Part shown: positions 21,301 through 29,817 of the stretch, one piece after another
How the letters are laid out: each line of letters starts with the position of its first letter
How positions within the stretch are numbered: the first letter of the stretch is position 1
Source: Pseudomonadota bacterium
GTDB taxonomy: Bacteria > Pseudomonadota > Gammaproteobacteria > Burkholderiales > JABEVD01
Assembly (NCBI GenBank): GCA_021835845.1
Contig: JAKBJU010000002.1
Location: 1 to 64,000 of the forward strand
Direction: 5' to 3'
DNA: 64,000 nucleotides
Position numbers and translations under genes: made by a program
Notes under the pieces: model-generated
Databases searched by the model: none
What the model saw: only the letters and a program-made list of their open reading frames with translations
Told to the model about the DNA's origin: nothing

Positions 21301-21505
21301 CGTAATAAGTGACGATGCGGCTGGACAGATCATCGGGGGCCATCCCGTTGTAGGTCCACACGGCGCTGACCACAGGCACGTTGATATCCGGGAAGACGTC
21401 CGTGCGCATGTTCACATAGACGAGCGGCCCCAGTATGGCTATCAGCAGAGCAAGCACGATGAAAGTGTAAGGTCGACTCAACGCGACCCGAACGATCCAG
21501 ACCAT
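18311..21505 (-). CDS. RND efflux permease, HAE1/AcrB-like
   Basis: A 1064-residue proton-driven inner-membrane transporter of the AcrB/MdtB size class, with the two-fold repeat of twelve membrane helices and large periplasmic loops. The N-terminus (MVWIVRVALSRPYTFIVLA) and TM1 extension YVNMRTDVFPDINVPVVS are typical. The TM4 proton-relay segment reads GILVDEATVTIE: the usual Asp pair is Asp-Glu here. Substrates cannot be read from sequence. It follows a two-component system on the same strand after a 216-bp operator-like gap, which suggests induction by that system. Confidence 0.93.
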   Translation of the reverse strand: MVWIVRVALSRPYTFIVLALLIAILGPLVYVNMRTDVFPDINVPVVSAVWTYNGMAPDDLSSRIVTYYERQLTTTVNDIEHIESQSLLGVGIVKIFFQPNVNINAAVSQVTALSQTVLKRLPPGITPPLILSYNASSVPILQLALSSKTLLDNQLFDISNNFIRPQLAEVEGAAIPSPYGGKNRQVQVDLDYKALRSKGLSPDDVINAIGKQNLILPAGVEKLDKFEYNVLLNASPLVLDELNNLPIKAVNGAMVYVRDVAHVWDGFSPQENMVRVNGRHSVLTTIQKNGSASTLSIISHVKKLLPRIEAGAPPGLIVRLVGDQSIFVKGAIAGVIREGVIAAALTSLMILLFLGSWRSTIIVTISIPLAIMSAIIALSVTGQTINVMTLGGLALAVGILVDEATVTIESINWHLEHGKMVEEAILDGANQIVVPAFVSLLSICIVFIPMFFLTGVSKYLFVPLAEAVIFSMIASFILSRTLVPTMAKYLLRPHVMHHEGEEHPAPSKNPFVRFQHRFEAIFMVVRAKYRDLLLLALSHRRTFVMGFMGFVLLSFALVPWLGENFFPAVDAGQIKLHIRAQTGTRIEETARLCDEIEREARQLIPVAEVKNIVDNIGLPVSGINLTYSNSSPIGPGDADILISLNEDHHPTADYVKLLRNKLKQDFPGVTFAFLPADIVSQILNFGLPAPIDVQVIGFNRDANRVYASKLMSRIKKVPGLVDLRIQQAFNQPELHVDVDRTLARQLGFSQRDVANSLLVSLSGSLQTQPNFWVNPDNKVSYPLVVQAPQFRMDTLNDLHNIPVTSSSGAQPQILGALAKIYMGQGEAVVSHYDVQPTIDIFGTAQGRDLGDVARDIQKAMKETAKDVPKGSFVVMRGQIKAMNSAYSGLLFGLLGAIVLIYLLIVVNFQSWLDPFVIITALPAALAGIVWMLFATHTTLSVPALIGSIMCMGVATANSILVVSFARERLDNGDSGITAAMEAGFVRFRPVLMTALAMVIGMIPMALGLGDGGEQNAPLGRAVIGGLMFATTATLFFVPVVFSLVHSRQNLGEQANSDRLIPEPS

Positions 21506-21721
21506 TAGCTTATCCAGTCAAAGAAACGGAATAAATAGAATATGTTACACCGTCTGCAGGTATATTCTGAAAAATCATGGCAGCAACCACAAAATCATGG
21601 GCAGCATCGGTTGCCTGCTGCCCAACGGTCGTAATCATAACCGATGATCATCCGATTTGATCGGATGTGAAAATAAATTCACATACTCTAACATACTCGT
21701 TTCACCAGAAGGCTGAAGGCA
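21506..21721 (-). promoter_or_regulatory. Repeat-rich control region between the two-component genes and the RND pump
   Basis: This gap contains several ordered repeats. ACATACTC occurs at 21681-21688 and 21691-21698 with a 10-bp period, the spacing of OmpR/PhoB-type half-sites. TGTGAA and TTCACA (21666-21683) form an inverted repeat. CATCCGAT and ATCGGATG flank TTG (21650-21668). GGGCAGCA and TGCTGCCC form another inverted repeat (21599-21623). AAAATCATGG is repeated at 21571 and 21591, 20 bp apart. No strong -35/-10 pair was found. The neighbouring response regulator is the obvious candidate to bind the 10-bp repeats, but that is inference. Confidence 0.45.
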
Positions 21722-23095
21722 TCACAAGGGCTTTTCGATAAATCGGTGCAATGTGAATGGCCTGCAAAATATCGTGGCGCGCGTACCGGAACCGGCCTCT
21801 CCCAGTTCGAACTCGAAATCGTGCAGCCTGACAACCGCCATCACGATGCCGAGCCCGAGTCCGAATCCGGGGACACACTGGCCGTTCGCTCCGCGATAAA
21901 AGCGGTTAAGCACGGCAGCCCTTTCGTTTGCCGCGATTCCCGGGCCGGTATCGATGATGTCCACCCGCGCACCGCCGTTGCCTTGCGAAAGCCGCACCTC
22001 GACCTTGCCGCCTACGGGAGTAAATTTGACGGCATTGTCGAGCAGATTCACGATGGCCTCGAACAGCAATTCTCCGTCGCCCTGAATCGGAGCGAGCTTT
22101 TCCGCAGACATGGACAGATCAATGGACTTGTCCTCCGCGAGCGGCTCGAAGAAAGCGACTGCCTGCTCCAGTATGTCGGACAAATGCACCGCTTTGAAGC
22201 CCGCCTGCCTTTGCTTGTTTTCGATTTCCGAGATGCGCAGCAGCGCCCGGAAACGCAACAGCAAGGAATCCATGTCGGAAATCACCTGCTCCAGCATGGC
22301 ATTCGGCGCATCGCCCTGCTGCTGGGCTCGATAGATCAGCGCGCGCAGCCTCGTCAGCGGCGTGCGCAGGTCATGCGCAATGTTGTCGCAGACGCTTTTG
22401 ACTTCCGACATCAGCCTTTCGATCTCGTCTAGGGTTTTGTTGACGATGGCAGTCAGCATGTCGAGTTCGTCGCGCCTTCCGGAAATCGGCAGTCTTTGCC
22501 TGATATCCCCCCGCATGATCAGTTCGCACACGCGCTGAATCTGTTCGATGCGACTCAGGGGCCGGAAACTCAAAACAAGGCCAAATGCCAGCCCCAATGC
22601 CACAGTCAGGGACCCTCCCCAGAAGAATGCGCCTTTCATGATTCCCCGGAACTCGGCCAGCTGCTGCACATCATGACCCAGCAGCAGATATTCGCCCGAG
22701 TCCAGTCGAATGACAGCAGCCCTGGCGACAAGCGGCGGGAGCGAGGAAGAAATCAAATTGGTTTGATAGATTCTTCCATTTCTCGGCAGATCAGACGGAA
22801 TGCCGGAGACATTTCCCGCCAGCTCACTGCCATCGCTCGAAAAAAGGCCGTAAAAATAGATGTGGCGCTGGTCGCGCCTGATGCCTTCAGCGATTTTTGC
22901 GGGAAGAAGGTCGCCTCTGGTGCCGACGAAATCCCGCATTTCCAGGATCAATATCTGATCCACACGGCTGGTCATCTCCCTGGCCGTCTTCCAGTAGACG
23001 AACCCCATCAGCATGATCACGCAAACCGTGAAGAATATGCTGTATATGAGCGTCAGCCGGAATGTCGTCGTCCCGGAAAACTTAGCGATGTTCAC
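21722..23095 (-). CDS. Two-component sensor histidine kinase
   Basis: A 457-residue HisKA-type kinase with two membrane helices (about 10-32 and 158-180) flanking a periplasmic sensor region of about 125 residues. HAMP, H-box (IAHDLRTPL, about 238-246), N-box (LLDNAVKF), G1 (DTGPGI) and G2 (GFGLGLGI) boxes are all present, so it should be active. Its start overlaps the response regulator stop by 14 bp. The sensor domain has no family I recognise; the downstream pump suggests it senses envelope or drug stress. Confidence 0.93.
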   Translation of the reverse strand: MNIAKFSGTTTFRLTLIYSIFFTVCVIMLMGFVYWKTAREMTSRVDQILILEMRDFVGTRGDLLPAKIAEGIRRDQRHIYFYGLFSSDGSELAGNVSGIPSDLPRNGRIYQTNLISSSLPPLVARAAVIRLDSGEYLLLGHDVQQLAEFRGIMKGAFFWGGSLTVALGLAFGLVLSFRPLSRIEQIQRVCELIMRGDIRQRLPISGRRDELDMLTAIVNKTLDEIERLMSEVKSVCDNIAHDLRTPLTRLRALIYRAQQQGDAPNAMLEQVISDMDSLLLRFRALLRISEIENKQRQAGFKAVHLSDILEQAVAFFEPLAEDKSIDLSMSAEKLAPIQGDGELLFEAIVNLLDNAVKFTPVGGKVEVRLSQGNGGARVDIIDTGPGIAANERAAVLNRFYRGANGQCVPGFGLGLGIVMAVVRLHDFEFELGEAGSGTRATIFCRPFTLHRFIEKPL

Positions 23096-23762
23096 TGAGG
23101 ATGTATCCGGACCCGCGGACAGTATGGATAAGGGGCGGCAGACCGGGGCTGTCCACCTTGCGGCGAAGGCGCCCGATATGCACGTCGATGATATTCGTGC
23201 CCGGATCGAAGTGATAGCCCCATACCGACTCGAACAGCATGGTGCGGGTGAGTATCTGCTCGGAATTGCGCATCATGTATTCCAGCAGGCGAAATTCCAT
23301 GGGCAAGAGATCGAGCTGGATTTTGCGCCGGCTGACCGTTCTCGCCACGAGGTCGAGTTCCAGGTCCAGGATGCGCAGCACAGTCAGGGGAACCTGCCTT
23401 TCCTTCCTGCGCAGCAGCACCTCGACTCTTGCCGCCATCTCGTCGGAAGCGAAGGGCTTGACCAGGTAATCGTCCCCCCCGGCGCGCAGCCCCTGAACCC
23501 GCTCGTCCACATCGCTGAGCGCACTGATCATCAGCACAGGAGTATCGATATTTTCGCGCCGCATGGCAGTCACTATCGCCAGGCCGTCGACAGCGGGAAG
23601 CATTCGGTCGAGCGTGATGAGATCGTAATTTCCGCTCAGCGCCTTGGCAAGGCCGGTCATTCCGTTATCTGCCCACTCCACTTCAAAGCCGTGGCCGCTG
23701 AGTTCGGCGATTATTTCCCGCGCGGTTGTTTCGTCATCCTCGATCGTCAGAATTCTGGTCAT
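23082..23762 (-). CDS. OmpR-family response regulator
   Basis: A 226-residue regulator with an N-terminal receiver domain (acidic pair in IEDDE; phosphoacceptor Asp in LITLDRMLP; KPFASDEM with the conserved Lys) and a C-terminal winged-helix domain (LPMEFRLLEYMMRN ... TNIIDVHIGRLRRKVD). I chose the start at 23762 (MTRILTIEDDE) by alignment with the family; an in-frame ATG at 23783 would add seven residues, and neither has a strong Shine-Dalgarno site. It heads the operon with the kinase and probably controls the RND pump genes. Confidence 0.92.
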   Translation of the reverse strand: MTRILTIEDDETTAREIIAELSGHGFEVEWADNGMTGLAKALSGNYDLITLDRMLPAVDGLAIVTAMRRENIDTPVLMISALSDVDERVQGLRAGGDDYLVKPFASDEMAARVEVLLRRKERQVPLTVLRILDLELDLVARTVSRRKIQLDLLPMEFRLLEYMMRNSEQILTRTMLFESVWGYHFDPGTNIIDVHIGRLRRKVDSPGLPPLIHTVRGSGYILSEHR

Positions 23763-23810
23763 AATCGGTCTTGTCAGGTTCATCCGGCTTGTATGACATC
23801 ATCCGAAACG

Positions 23811-23838
23811 AAAAAATCCCCGCCAGGCGGGGATTTTT
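23811..23838 (-). terminator. Rho-independent terminator after the porin-like gene
   Basis: AATCCCCGC and GCGGGGATT form a perfect 9-bp stem around CAG, flanked by A-runs on one side and T-runs on the other. It lies downstream of the minus-strand porin-like gene and just upstream of the response regulator; the hairpin could work in both directions. Confidence 0.9.
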
Positions 23839-23871
23839 CAGCCGTGCGCTGGCCAGGGCCCAAAACAGGCC

Positions 23872-24675
23872 CTAGAAACTATGCTTGACGCCCAGCCCGA
23901 ATGTATTCGGCCCGGCACCCAGGCCGAAAGGGTTGGTCGCGAAATTATAGCCATTGTTCGTCCTGGTATACAGGGCGTAGATTTCCGTCTGGTTCGAAAG
24001 GGCATGGCCGTAGCCCAATGACAATTGATTGGCCGACCCCTGAACACCCATCCCGCCGGCAGCCGCGCCGCCCGCCTGAAGAAGGGAAAGACGCACATGT
24101 CCGCCGGTGCCGACATCCTGGACGAGGGAGAGATACCAGTCGTTCATTTGCACGCCCCCTGCGTTGGGCATTGCGGTGGAATAACCCGCAAGGAAATTGT
24201 ACTGCAGCTGCCCATAGCCAAACCCGAATTTCGTGCCCTCGGAGAAATCATATGAAGCACCGACCTGGTTGGCCGAGCGGGCCGGTCCGAAAGAAGCGCC
24301 ATTCCAGTCGGATTCGCTGCCGAGAAAGGCGGAAGCCTGCCCGTAACGGTAATTCAGGGAGAAGGACAGCCTGCTCGCACTCGCAGGCGACATGGCGTCG
24401 AGGCCGGCAAAGCCAGCCGCGTCGCTCTCCGAGACGTACGCGATCCTGGCATTCAGGCCATGGAGTTCCGGCGTCCAGTATTGACTGACCTTGTCGCGCA
24501 GATGCGCAAACGGATCTTCCCCTCCCTTGAGTCCGAAATAAGCTCCTCCCTCGTCAGAAGCTTCCTCGGAAACCGTGATGCCGGCGCCGCCCGCGACCTT
24601 CCCGTCACCGGCAAAAGCTCCACCCGGGACCAAAGCTGCGCCCATGAGTACAAGGATTATTTTGTTCTTATCCAT
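23872..24675 (-). CDS. Porin-like outer-membrane beta-barrel protein (short)
   Basis: A 267-residue protein with a signal peptide (LVLMGAALVPGGAFA), alternating amphipathic strands, and a terminal NTFGLGVKHSF, the C-terminal Phe signature for barrel assembly. Strand wording (VGASYDFSEGTKFGFGYG, LSLGYGHALSNQTEIYALYT) resembles betaproteobacterial general porins, but these are usually 330-400 residues, so this is a short member. The start was set at 24675 because MDKNKI leads directly into the signal peptide. The gap of 154 bp to pilE contains a TTGACA on the same strand (24811-24816) without a good -10. Confidence 0.7.
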   Translation of the reverse strand: MDKNKIILVLMGAALVPGGAFAGDGKVAGGAGITVSEEASDEGGAYFGLKGGEDPFAHLRDKVSQYWTPELHGLNARIAYVSESDAAGFAGLDAMSPASASRLSFSLNYRYGQASAFLGSESDWNGASFGPARSANQVGASYDFSEGTKFGFGYGQLQYNFLAGYSTAMPNAGGVQMNDWYLSLVQDVGTGGHVRLSLLQAGGAAAGGMGVQGSANQLSLGYGHALSNQTEIYALYTRTNNGYNFATNPFGLGAGPNTFGLGVKHSF

Positions 24676-24829
24676 CAGGATCCCACTCGCCTTCAGCAAG
24701 ACTCGAGGTGCCATTGCCCCAGCATGGAGATATAGTGCCTCAGGCCCTCGCCTGAAGGCAAACGGCCCTCATCGGCTGTCTCTTTGACGCAACATTCCGC
24801 ATCAATCAAACTGTCAAGACGCGGCTGGC

Positions 24830-25261
24830 TCAGTAGCCCCAGCAATCCTGAACGGTTCCGGTTGCGCCGGTGTTTCCCTTCACCCCCAGGTTATTGTAGG
24901 TAAAGGTTCCACAAATGTCACTGAGCTGGTTGCCGACCGGCTGGGCCTGCAAAGTGAAGGCGCTTGCATTGGCCTGGGCCAGGCTGAGACTGTAGTAGCT
25001 GTTGCCTGTACTCGGCACCGGGGCCGGGTCGGAAGGATATCCCAGCGCAGTAAGGGAAGTGGCATAGGCATTGTTGGTGGTATAGTAGCTGGCTTGCCTG
25101 CTTGCCAGATCCTGCAACGCATTTATTGCTGCCGTGCGATGCGACTTGAGAACATAGTTCTGATAGCTCGGCAGCGCGACAAACGTCAGGATGGCCACGA
25201 TGGCCACCGCAACCATCAATTCTATCAAGGTAAAACCCGTGCACTTCATCGAAGTCCCCAT
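24830..25261 (-). CDS. pilE: Type IV pilin, PilE-like minor pilin
   Basis: A 143-residue prepilin. The short leader ends in KCTG and is cut before FTLIELMVAVAI, with Glu5 of the mature protein; PilD would cleave and methylate it. The C-terminus carries a Cys pair (DICGTF ... DCWGY) for the D-loop disulfide. GGAGGG lies 7 bases before the ATG at 25261; a second ATG four codons later (25249) is also possible and gives a more usual 5-residue leader. It is the last gene of the minor-pilin operon, after pilY1. Confidence 0.88.
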   Translation of the reverse strand: MGTSMKCTGFTLIELMVAVAIVAILTFVALPSYQNYVLKSHRTAAINALQDLASRQASYYTTNNAYATSLTALGYPSDPAPVPSTGNSYYSLSLAQANASAFTLQAQPVGNQLSDICGTFTYNNLGVKGNTGATGTVQDCWGY

Positions 25262-25295
25262 AAAGCCGCCCTCCGGAATGTAGCAGAGTAAACCC

Positions 25296-28200
25296 TTATC
25301 GCAATTCCGTCCATGTAACCCGGCGCGCGATGACCCCGCTTTGCGGATTGATTCCGGTAACGACCGCAACGCCATTCGGAGTTTGCGCAACATCGTAAGG
25401 GCTGTTGCCGACATTCACGATCGATCCGCTTCCTATGGCATTCATCTGGATTCCATTGATCGGACTGCTTCCGGACGCGGTATTGTATGTCCCATCGGGG
25501 CCGGGAAAGAAGCCCTGTGCAAAATCCCCGCCGGTCTGAATGTTGAATGCCATTGTCCATCCTGTGGTCGTAGACGGGCTGCACTGGGAATTCGATGCGG
25601 AAGGCGGAATCGTGGTATTGACGATGAATGCGCCGCTGTTGCTGATCGGATTGTAGATCACCTGCTCCCCGCTGGTGGGCAAGTCCAAATACCAGCCGTA
25701 CTGGTCGTTCGAGGCTGAACATGTCAGTGTGCCTATCCAGCATATATTGTTGACGCTGGTGGTGCGATAGCCGAGAACCTGGCCGCCAGAAGTAGCCGCA
25801 GTCGAGGAAGTCACGGTCTGCACCTGCAGATTCGATCTTGCAAGGCTGGTCGAGGGCGGTACGCTGAGAGAAGCGTATTGTATGCTCGACGGCGGAACGC
25901 CGCCTGAAGACGGCGAGGTCGACCCATTGACCGATACTCCCGTGTTCCACGCGCTCATGTCCCAGTCCCATACCCCGTAAATACTCTGAGTGCCTCCGAC
26001 GTAGCTATCCGGGGTGACGGCGGTAGCCAGCGTCTTCTTGCCCGTCCCGAACGTCACCATGACGCGATCCATTCCATTGATCATGGTCGCATCGACCGAC
26101 AGCTTGGTTGTAATGGGCTGAACATTGCCGGAGCCGTCCTTGGCCGTGTACAGCGGCGTTGCCGCCGAGTTCCCGAATTTAGACACGCTCCAGTCAGACG
26201 GGTTGATGTTGGTAAGGTCGAAACGCCAGACGTTGCCCTGCAGGTCACCCGCATAAAGATAATCGGTGATATGATCGCCATCCAGGTCTGCAGATGAAAC
26301 GTAGGCGATGCCGTCCGGGCTCGACGACGAGCCGGCGCCCGTATCGAGCCAGAGAAAACTCAAGGCGCCGGTAGCAGAATTGACCAGGCCGATAAATACG
26401 CCGGCATGCCCTGTGGCAGAGCCGAAGCCGTTTCCGAAAATCATTGCCCACTGCCCGTTATGCAAGCGTCGAATCAGCGGCGTGCCCCAGGTGTTTCCCA
26501 AATTGGCCCCGCACGTGCTCGAATTGGTGCAGGAGAGGGTCGCCGACGTCCATTCGCCCATCACCAGGGCGGCTGCATTGGACAGGCTGAATGTGGTCGG
26601 ATCGGTTATGTCCAGCGCATAAATGGCCGCCCCGCCTTGCCCCAAACCGCCCACCAGCCAGGTGTGCCACTGGTTCCCGTAAAAGAGATCCCCCGCCCCG
26701 GGCGTGGCATCCACAAAATAGCCATGGGCGTAACCTGGATTGGCAAGTCCGGGCGCATTCGACAGCAGGAGGCTGGCCGGCAGATACCCCAGAACCTCAT
26801 AACCATCGTTGTAGGTGCTGTTGTAGGAACCGTCCGCATTGTAGCTGCCGGTACGAAACCCGTGAAGAATTCCGTCATTGGCCCCGTCGTAGACGACATT
26901 CAGTCGCGTGGCAAACTTGGACTGGAATGCCGGGTAGGTTTGCGCTCCGGAACCATTTTCCGGAACGGTGGCGGCAGAACCGTTCAAGGCATCGCTCCAG
27001 GTCACGGGATAAACGTTCGCAGGCGCCCCGACAAATGTCGGGCTGGAATCGATGATGTCGCCCAGCACCCCGATGCGCTTGCGCAGCGAGCCGGTCGTCT
27101 GCTCGTTGGAGCGGTCGCCGAGCAACCAGTTCAGAATATTCTGCCCCGTGGTGGTTGATGAAATCGAACTGGCCATGCCATCCAGCGCAGACTGCATGGC
27201 ACTCGGCAGGCTGGTTTCTGTCTGGAACGGAATTCCCGCCGTACCGCTCCACGTCAGGATTTGCCGGCTTGTATAAGGCTCCAGGGTTATGCTGTAAAGC
27301 GGGTTGCCTTGTGCGTCCGTTCCCATCGCCGGGCAGCCGCCGCCCGTCAATACGCAGTTCGCATCCCAGTTGGCGATCGAAGAGACTGTCAGGTTGCCGC
27401 CGCTGGTCACCAGGCTTTGCGAGAGCATTTGGCCCCACCAGTCATCCGAGTGGTAATAAGCGATATAAACCTGCGTACTGGTCTTGACCTGACCGGACTG
27501 GATGGCATTGACGCCGACGCTGGAGGCCGATCCGATGGATGAGGCTGTAAAGCAGGTGATTTCGTGGACATTGTCGCTTCCGCCGGTAGAGCCTCCGAAA
27601 CCGAACAGGAAACTGCCCGGCATCGGTCCGTTGTAAGCGCTGATGTCCTGGTTGGTCACGACCGATTGGTATGCCCCGCCATTGTAGTAATAGCCGAAGC
27701 TCAGGAGTCCGGCACTCGTGATCTTCAGACTGTAAGTGATGGGGGTCGCCTGGGTACGCTTTGTGGCGGCCTCATTGGCGATCGGCTGACTGGATGGCAT
27801 GACCTTGTATGCGTTTGGGATGGCGGCATAATCCGGCAAGGTATACGTTTTGCCATGGTAAGTGTAACTTCCGCCAGACTGGCAGACGCTCTGCACCGTG
27901 GAACTTGTAGCGCTCGGATTGATCGCCTGCAGCGAAGCCAAATTGACGTTCCCGTAACCACGAATGCCGATTCTTCCCGGTTGATAGCCGAACCCTGTTG
28001 CCGTGTTGTCGCTCTGATTCAGGAAATTGCCATACTCGTCAATACCCAACCCGAGGTAGGTCCCAGCCATGCCATTGTAGGGCGAATTCGTGTTGGAACA
28101 GCTGTAGCCCAGGCTCCCCCCCCAGGACCCCAGGTTCGGCGTCTGGGTACCGTTCAGGATATAAAATCCGATGCCATCAGCACCATGCCCGCCGCTGTTG

Positions 28201-28574
28201 TCCCCGCCATAGGTATAGGTCGTGAAGGTAACCTGCACCCCCTGATCGGAGGGAAACGGGGTGTTCAGGATGACCCCGCCGTTTTCATGATAATACGGAT
28301 AACCGTTGGTGAATCTCAGCGCACCTGAACCGGTAGGGTCCGTATTGTTTGTCAGTCCCACTTGCGTTTGATTGCCATAATAAGCCAGTCCATTGCAGGC
28401 GGGGATGCTGCCCGTTCCGTTTCCCGCAGTCAGGCATGCGCCATTCAGAGCGATCCAGGAAAGGCTGGCGGAACCGCCAGTGAAATTGTCCTTGAGGACA
28501 ACAGACGCCCCCATGCTGGCCATGGGTGCCGTCAACATGATCAGCAGAATTGCTGTAGCCCTGATTATATTCAT
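25296..28574 (-). CDS. pilY1: PilY1-type pilus tip adhesin with lectin-like N-terminus
   Basis: A 1092-residue exported protein (signal peptide about 1-22). The C-terminal part, roughly 520-1050, is a PilC/PilY1 beta-propeller: DGANDGILHGF, YALDITDP, and a calcium-binding loop with Asp763, Asp765, Asp767 and Asp771 (DLDGDHITD) leading to AGDLQGNVWRFDL. Residues about 25-300 do not look like the VWA domain usual at this position; instead they resemble an L-type lectin or ConA-like fold (GHGADGIGFYILNG, GTYLGLGIDEYGNF, FLFGFGGSTGG). The ATG at 28574 precedes the signal peptide and has GGGAG upstream. PilY1 promotes pilus assembly and adhesion together with the minor pilins encoded upstream. Confidence 0.88.
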   Translation of the reverse strand: MNIIRATAILLIMLTAPMASMGASVVLKDNFTGGSASLSWIALNGACLTAGNGTGSIPACNGLAYYGNQTQVGLTNNTDPTGSGALRFTNGYPYYHENGGVILNTPFPSDQGVQVTFTTYTYGGDNSGGHGADGIGFYILNGTQTPNLGSWGGSLGYSCSNTNSPYNGMAGTYLGLGIDEYGNFLNQSDNTATGFGYQPGRIGIRGYGNVNLASLQAINPSATSSTVQSVCQSGGSYTYHGKTYTLPDYAAIPNAYKVMPSSQPIANEAATKRTQATPITYSLKITSAGLLSFGYYYNGGAYQSVVTNQDISAYNGPMPGSFLFGFGGSTGGSDNVHEITCFTASSIGSASSVGVNAIQSGQVKTSTQVYIAYYHSDDWWGQMLSQSLVTSGGNLTVSSIANWDANCVLTGGGCPAMGTDAQGNPLYSITLEPYTSRQILTWSGTAGIPFQTETSLPSAMQSALDGMASSISSTTTGQNILNWLLGDRSNEQTTGSLRKRIGVLGDIIDSSPTFVGAPANVYPVTWSDALNGSAATVPENGSGAQTYPAFQSKFATRLNVVYDGANDGILHGFRTGSYNADGSYNSTYNDGYEVLGYLPASLLLSNAPGLANPGYAHGYFVDATPGAGDLFYGNQWHTWLVGGLGQGGAAIYALDITDPTTFSLSNAAALVMGEWTSATLSCTNSSTCGANLGNTWGTPLIRRLHNGQWAMIFGNGFGSATGHAGVFIGLVNSATGALSFLWLDTGAGSSSSPDGIAYVSSADLDGDHITDYLYAGDLQGNVWRFDLTNINPSDWSVSKFGNSAATPLYTAKDGSGNVQPITTKLSVDATMINGMDRVMVTFGTGKKTLATAVTPDSYVGGTQSIYGVWDWDMSAWNTGVSVNGSTSPSSGGVPPSSIQYASLSVPPSTSLARSNLQVQTVTSSTAATSGGQVLGYRTTSVNNICWIGTLTCSASNDQYGWYLDLPTSGEQVIYNPISNSGAFIVNTTIPPSASNSQCSPSTTTGWTMAFNIQTGGDFAQGFFPGPDGTYNTASGSSPINGIQMNAIGSGSIVNVGNSPYDVAQTPNGVAVVTGINPQSGVIARRVTWTELR

Positions 28575-28576
28575 GG

Positions 28577-29101
28577 TTAGCTCCCGCCAAGTGAATGGGT
28601 TTGCTGGGAAACGCTGTACACGGTTTGCAGTACCGCGACAGCATTGGTGTTTCCGCCTACCGCGACGGCAGTAATCAGAAACAGCGTTGCCTGGCTGCTG
28701 TTCACGCCCATGTACTGGATGTAATAGACTGGGTTGGCAGCATAAGTATCGACACCGCCGCTTGCACTGATGCAGGAAGGGGTGCTCGCCGCACATGGAA
28801 GCGAAAAATTCACCCCCGAGGTCCACGGCCAGCTTGTCGAGTTCAGGAGTGCATTGGTGCATATGGTCGGGGTGCTGTACATGCCCGAACAGCTGACCGG
28901 GCTCGTCGCACTGTTGTTCGAGAGCCATGATTCGGCATAATTGATAGCCGTCTGTGCAGATTCCACCGCCCTGCTTTTTTCGCGCAGGTTGCCTGCCATC
29001 ATTTTGTCGGTAGTGAACCCATGAAACATGCTCAAACCCAGCAGCGTCATGATGACAAGAAAAATCAGGCTGGCTACAAGTACAAATCCGTTCCGTCTCA
29101 T
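28577..29101 (-). CDS. pilX: Minor pilin PilX-like
   Basis: A 174-residue inner-membrane pilin-like protein. The N-terminus MRRNGFVLVASLIFLVIMTL has the hydrophobic helix of PilX but lacks the Glu5 of classical pilins, as PilX proteins often do, and continues with MMAGNLREKSRAVESAQTAI, a conserved PilX region. The globular part contains five Cys, predicted disulfides. It lies 2 bp after pilW and 2 bp before pilY1, so all three are co-transcribed. Confidence 0.85.
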   Translation of the reverse strand: MRRNGFVLVASLIFLVIMTLLGLSMFHGFTTDKMMAGNLREKSRAVESAQTAINYAESWLSNNSATSPVSCSGMYSTPTICTNALLNSTSWPWTSGVNFSLPCAASTPSCISASGGVDTYAANPVYYIQYMGVNSSQATLFLITAVAVGGNTNAVAVLQTVYSVSQQTHSLGGS

Positions 29102-29103
29102 GG

Positions 29104-29817
29104 CTATAATCCGTTCATGATGGCAACCGTATGCGACAGGGTAACGCTTGCCGGCTGATTCGGCTGTTGTGCCAGAGGGTTGCTGAAACTCAAGGTCAGA
29201 TTGACCGTTTTCACGGCAGACCAGTCCGTCACTGCGGATGCGGCAAGATACTCTGTCACCGATCCGGAACCCGCCGTGTCCACGCCATAGAGCACCGTCA
29301 TTCCGGAAACGCCTGCAACCAACGGGATGGGAGCGGCACTTCCGCTTTCTGTGCAGTACAGGTAGGGATTGCCGTTGTCGGCCGGATTGGCAGCAATGCT
29401 GAATGTGTCCGTATAGAAGCTTCCCGCCAGAACAGATCCCGTGCATCCCTGATAATTGCTGGCTGCGCTGACCTGAAAGCGGACAGAGAGCGTGTCTGTC
29501 CCGGGAGAGCCCCCTGTTGTCCCGGATAGCGTCTGCCCCGCAGCAAACACGCCAGACAGGGGGAACGGCGACAAGTTTATCGTCAGCGGATTGGTGTAGG
29601 GCGGCTGGGCATAAATGTAATATCCTGCGCCTTGTATGGCATTTCCCAGGAAAGTCATCGCCATCCGCTCGCTATCCTGGAGACTGGACAAGCCCTGGCT
29701 TGAAATGGAAGTCTGCCGCATGGAATAGAAAACCGTTCCCAGTCCAAGCATGATGAACAGCCCTATGGTAAGGGCGATCATCAATTCGACGAGTCCGATC
29801 CCCCGCTCTCTTCTCAT
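29104..29817 (-). CDS. pilW: Minor pilin PilW-like
   Basis: A 237-residue prepilin with an IGLVELMIALTIGLFIMLGLG helix after the leader MRRERG, and with Glu5 present. The PilW family follows with TVFYSMRQTSISSQGLSSLQDSERMA. It belongs to the minor pilin complex that primes type IV pilus assembly. Its start overlaps the pilV stop by 4 bp (ATGA). Confidence 0.87.
   Translation of the reverse strand: MRRERGIGLVELMIALTIGLFIMLGLGTVFYSMRQTSISSQGLSSLQDSERMAMTFLGNAIQGAGYYIYAQPPYTNPLTINLSPFPLSGVFAAGQTLSGTTGGSPGTDTLSVRFQVSAASNYQGCTGSVLAGSFYTDTFSIAANPADNGNPYLYCTESGSAAPIPLVAGVSGMTVLYGVDTAGSGSVTEYLAASAVTDWSAVKTVNLTLSFSNPLAQQPNQPASVTLSHTVAIMNGL

Noticed and set aside
21650-21668. Intrinsic terminator between kinase and pump
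   Set aside because: The CATCCGAT/ATCGGATG hairpin has no T-run and is AT/GC balanced; it is more likely an operator.
28575-28928. N-terminal extension of pilY1 to 28928
   Set aside because: This part overlaps pilX in another frame, has no sense, and the signal peptide begins at 28574 with a good ribosome site.
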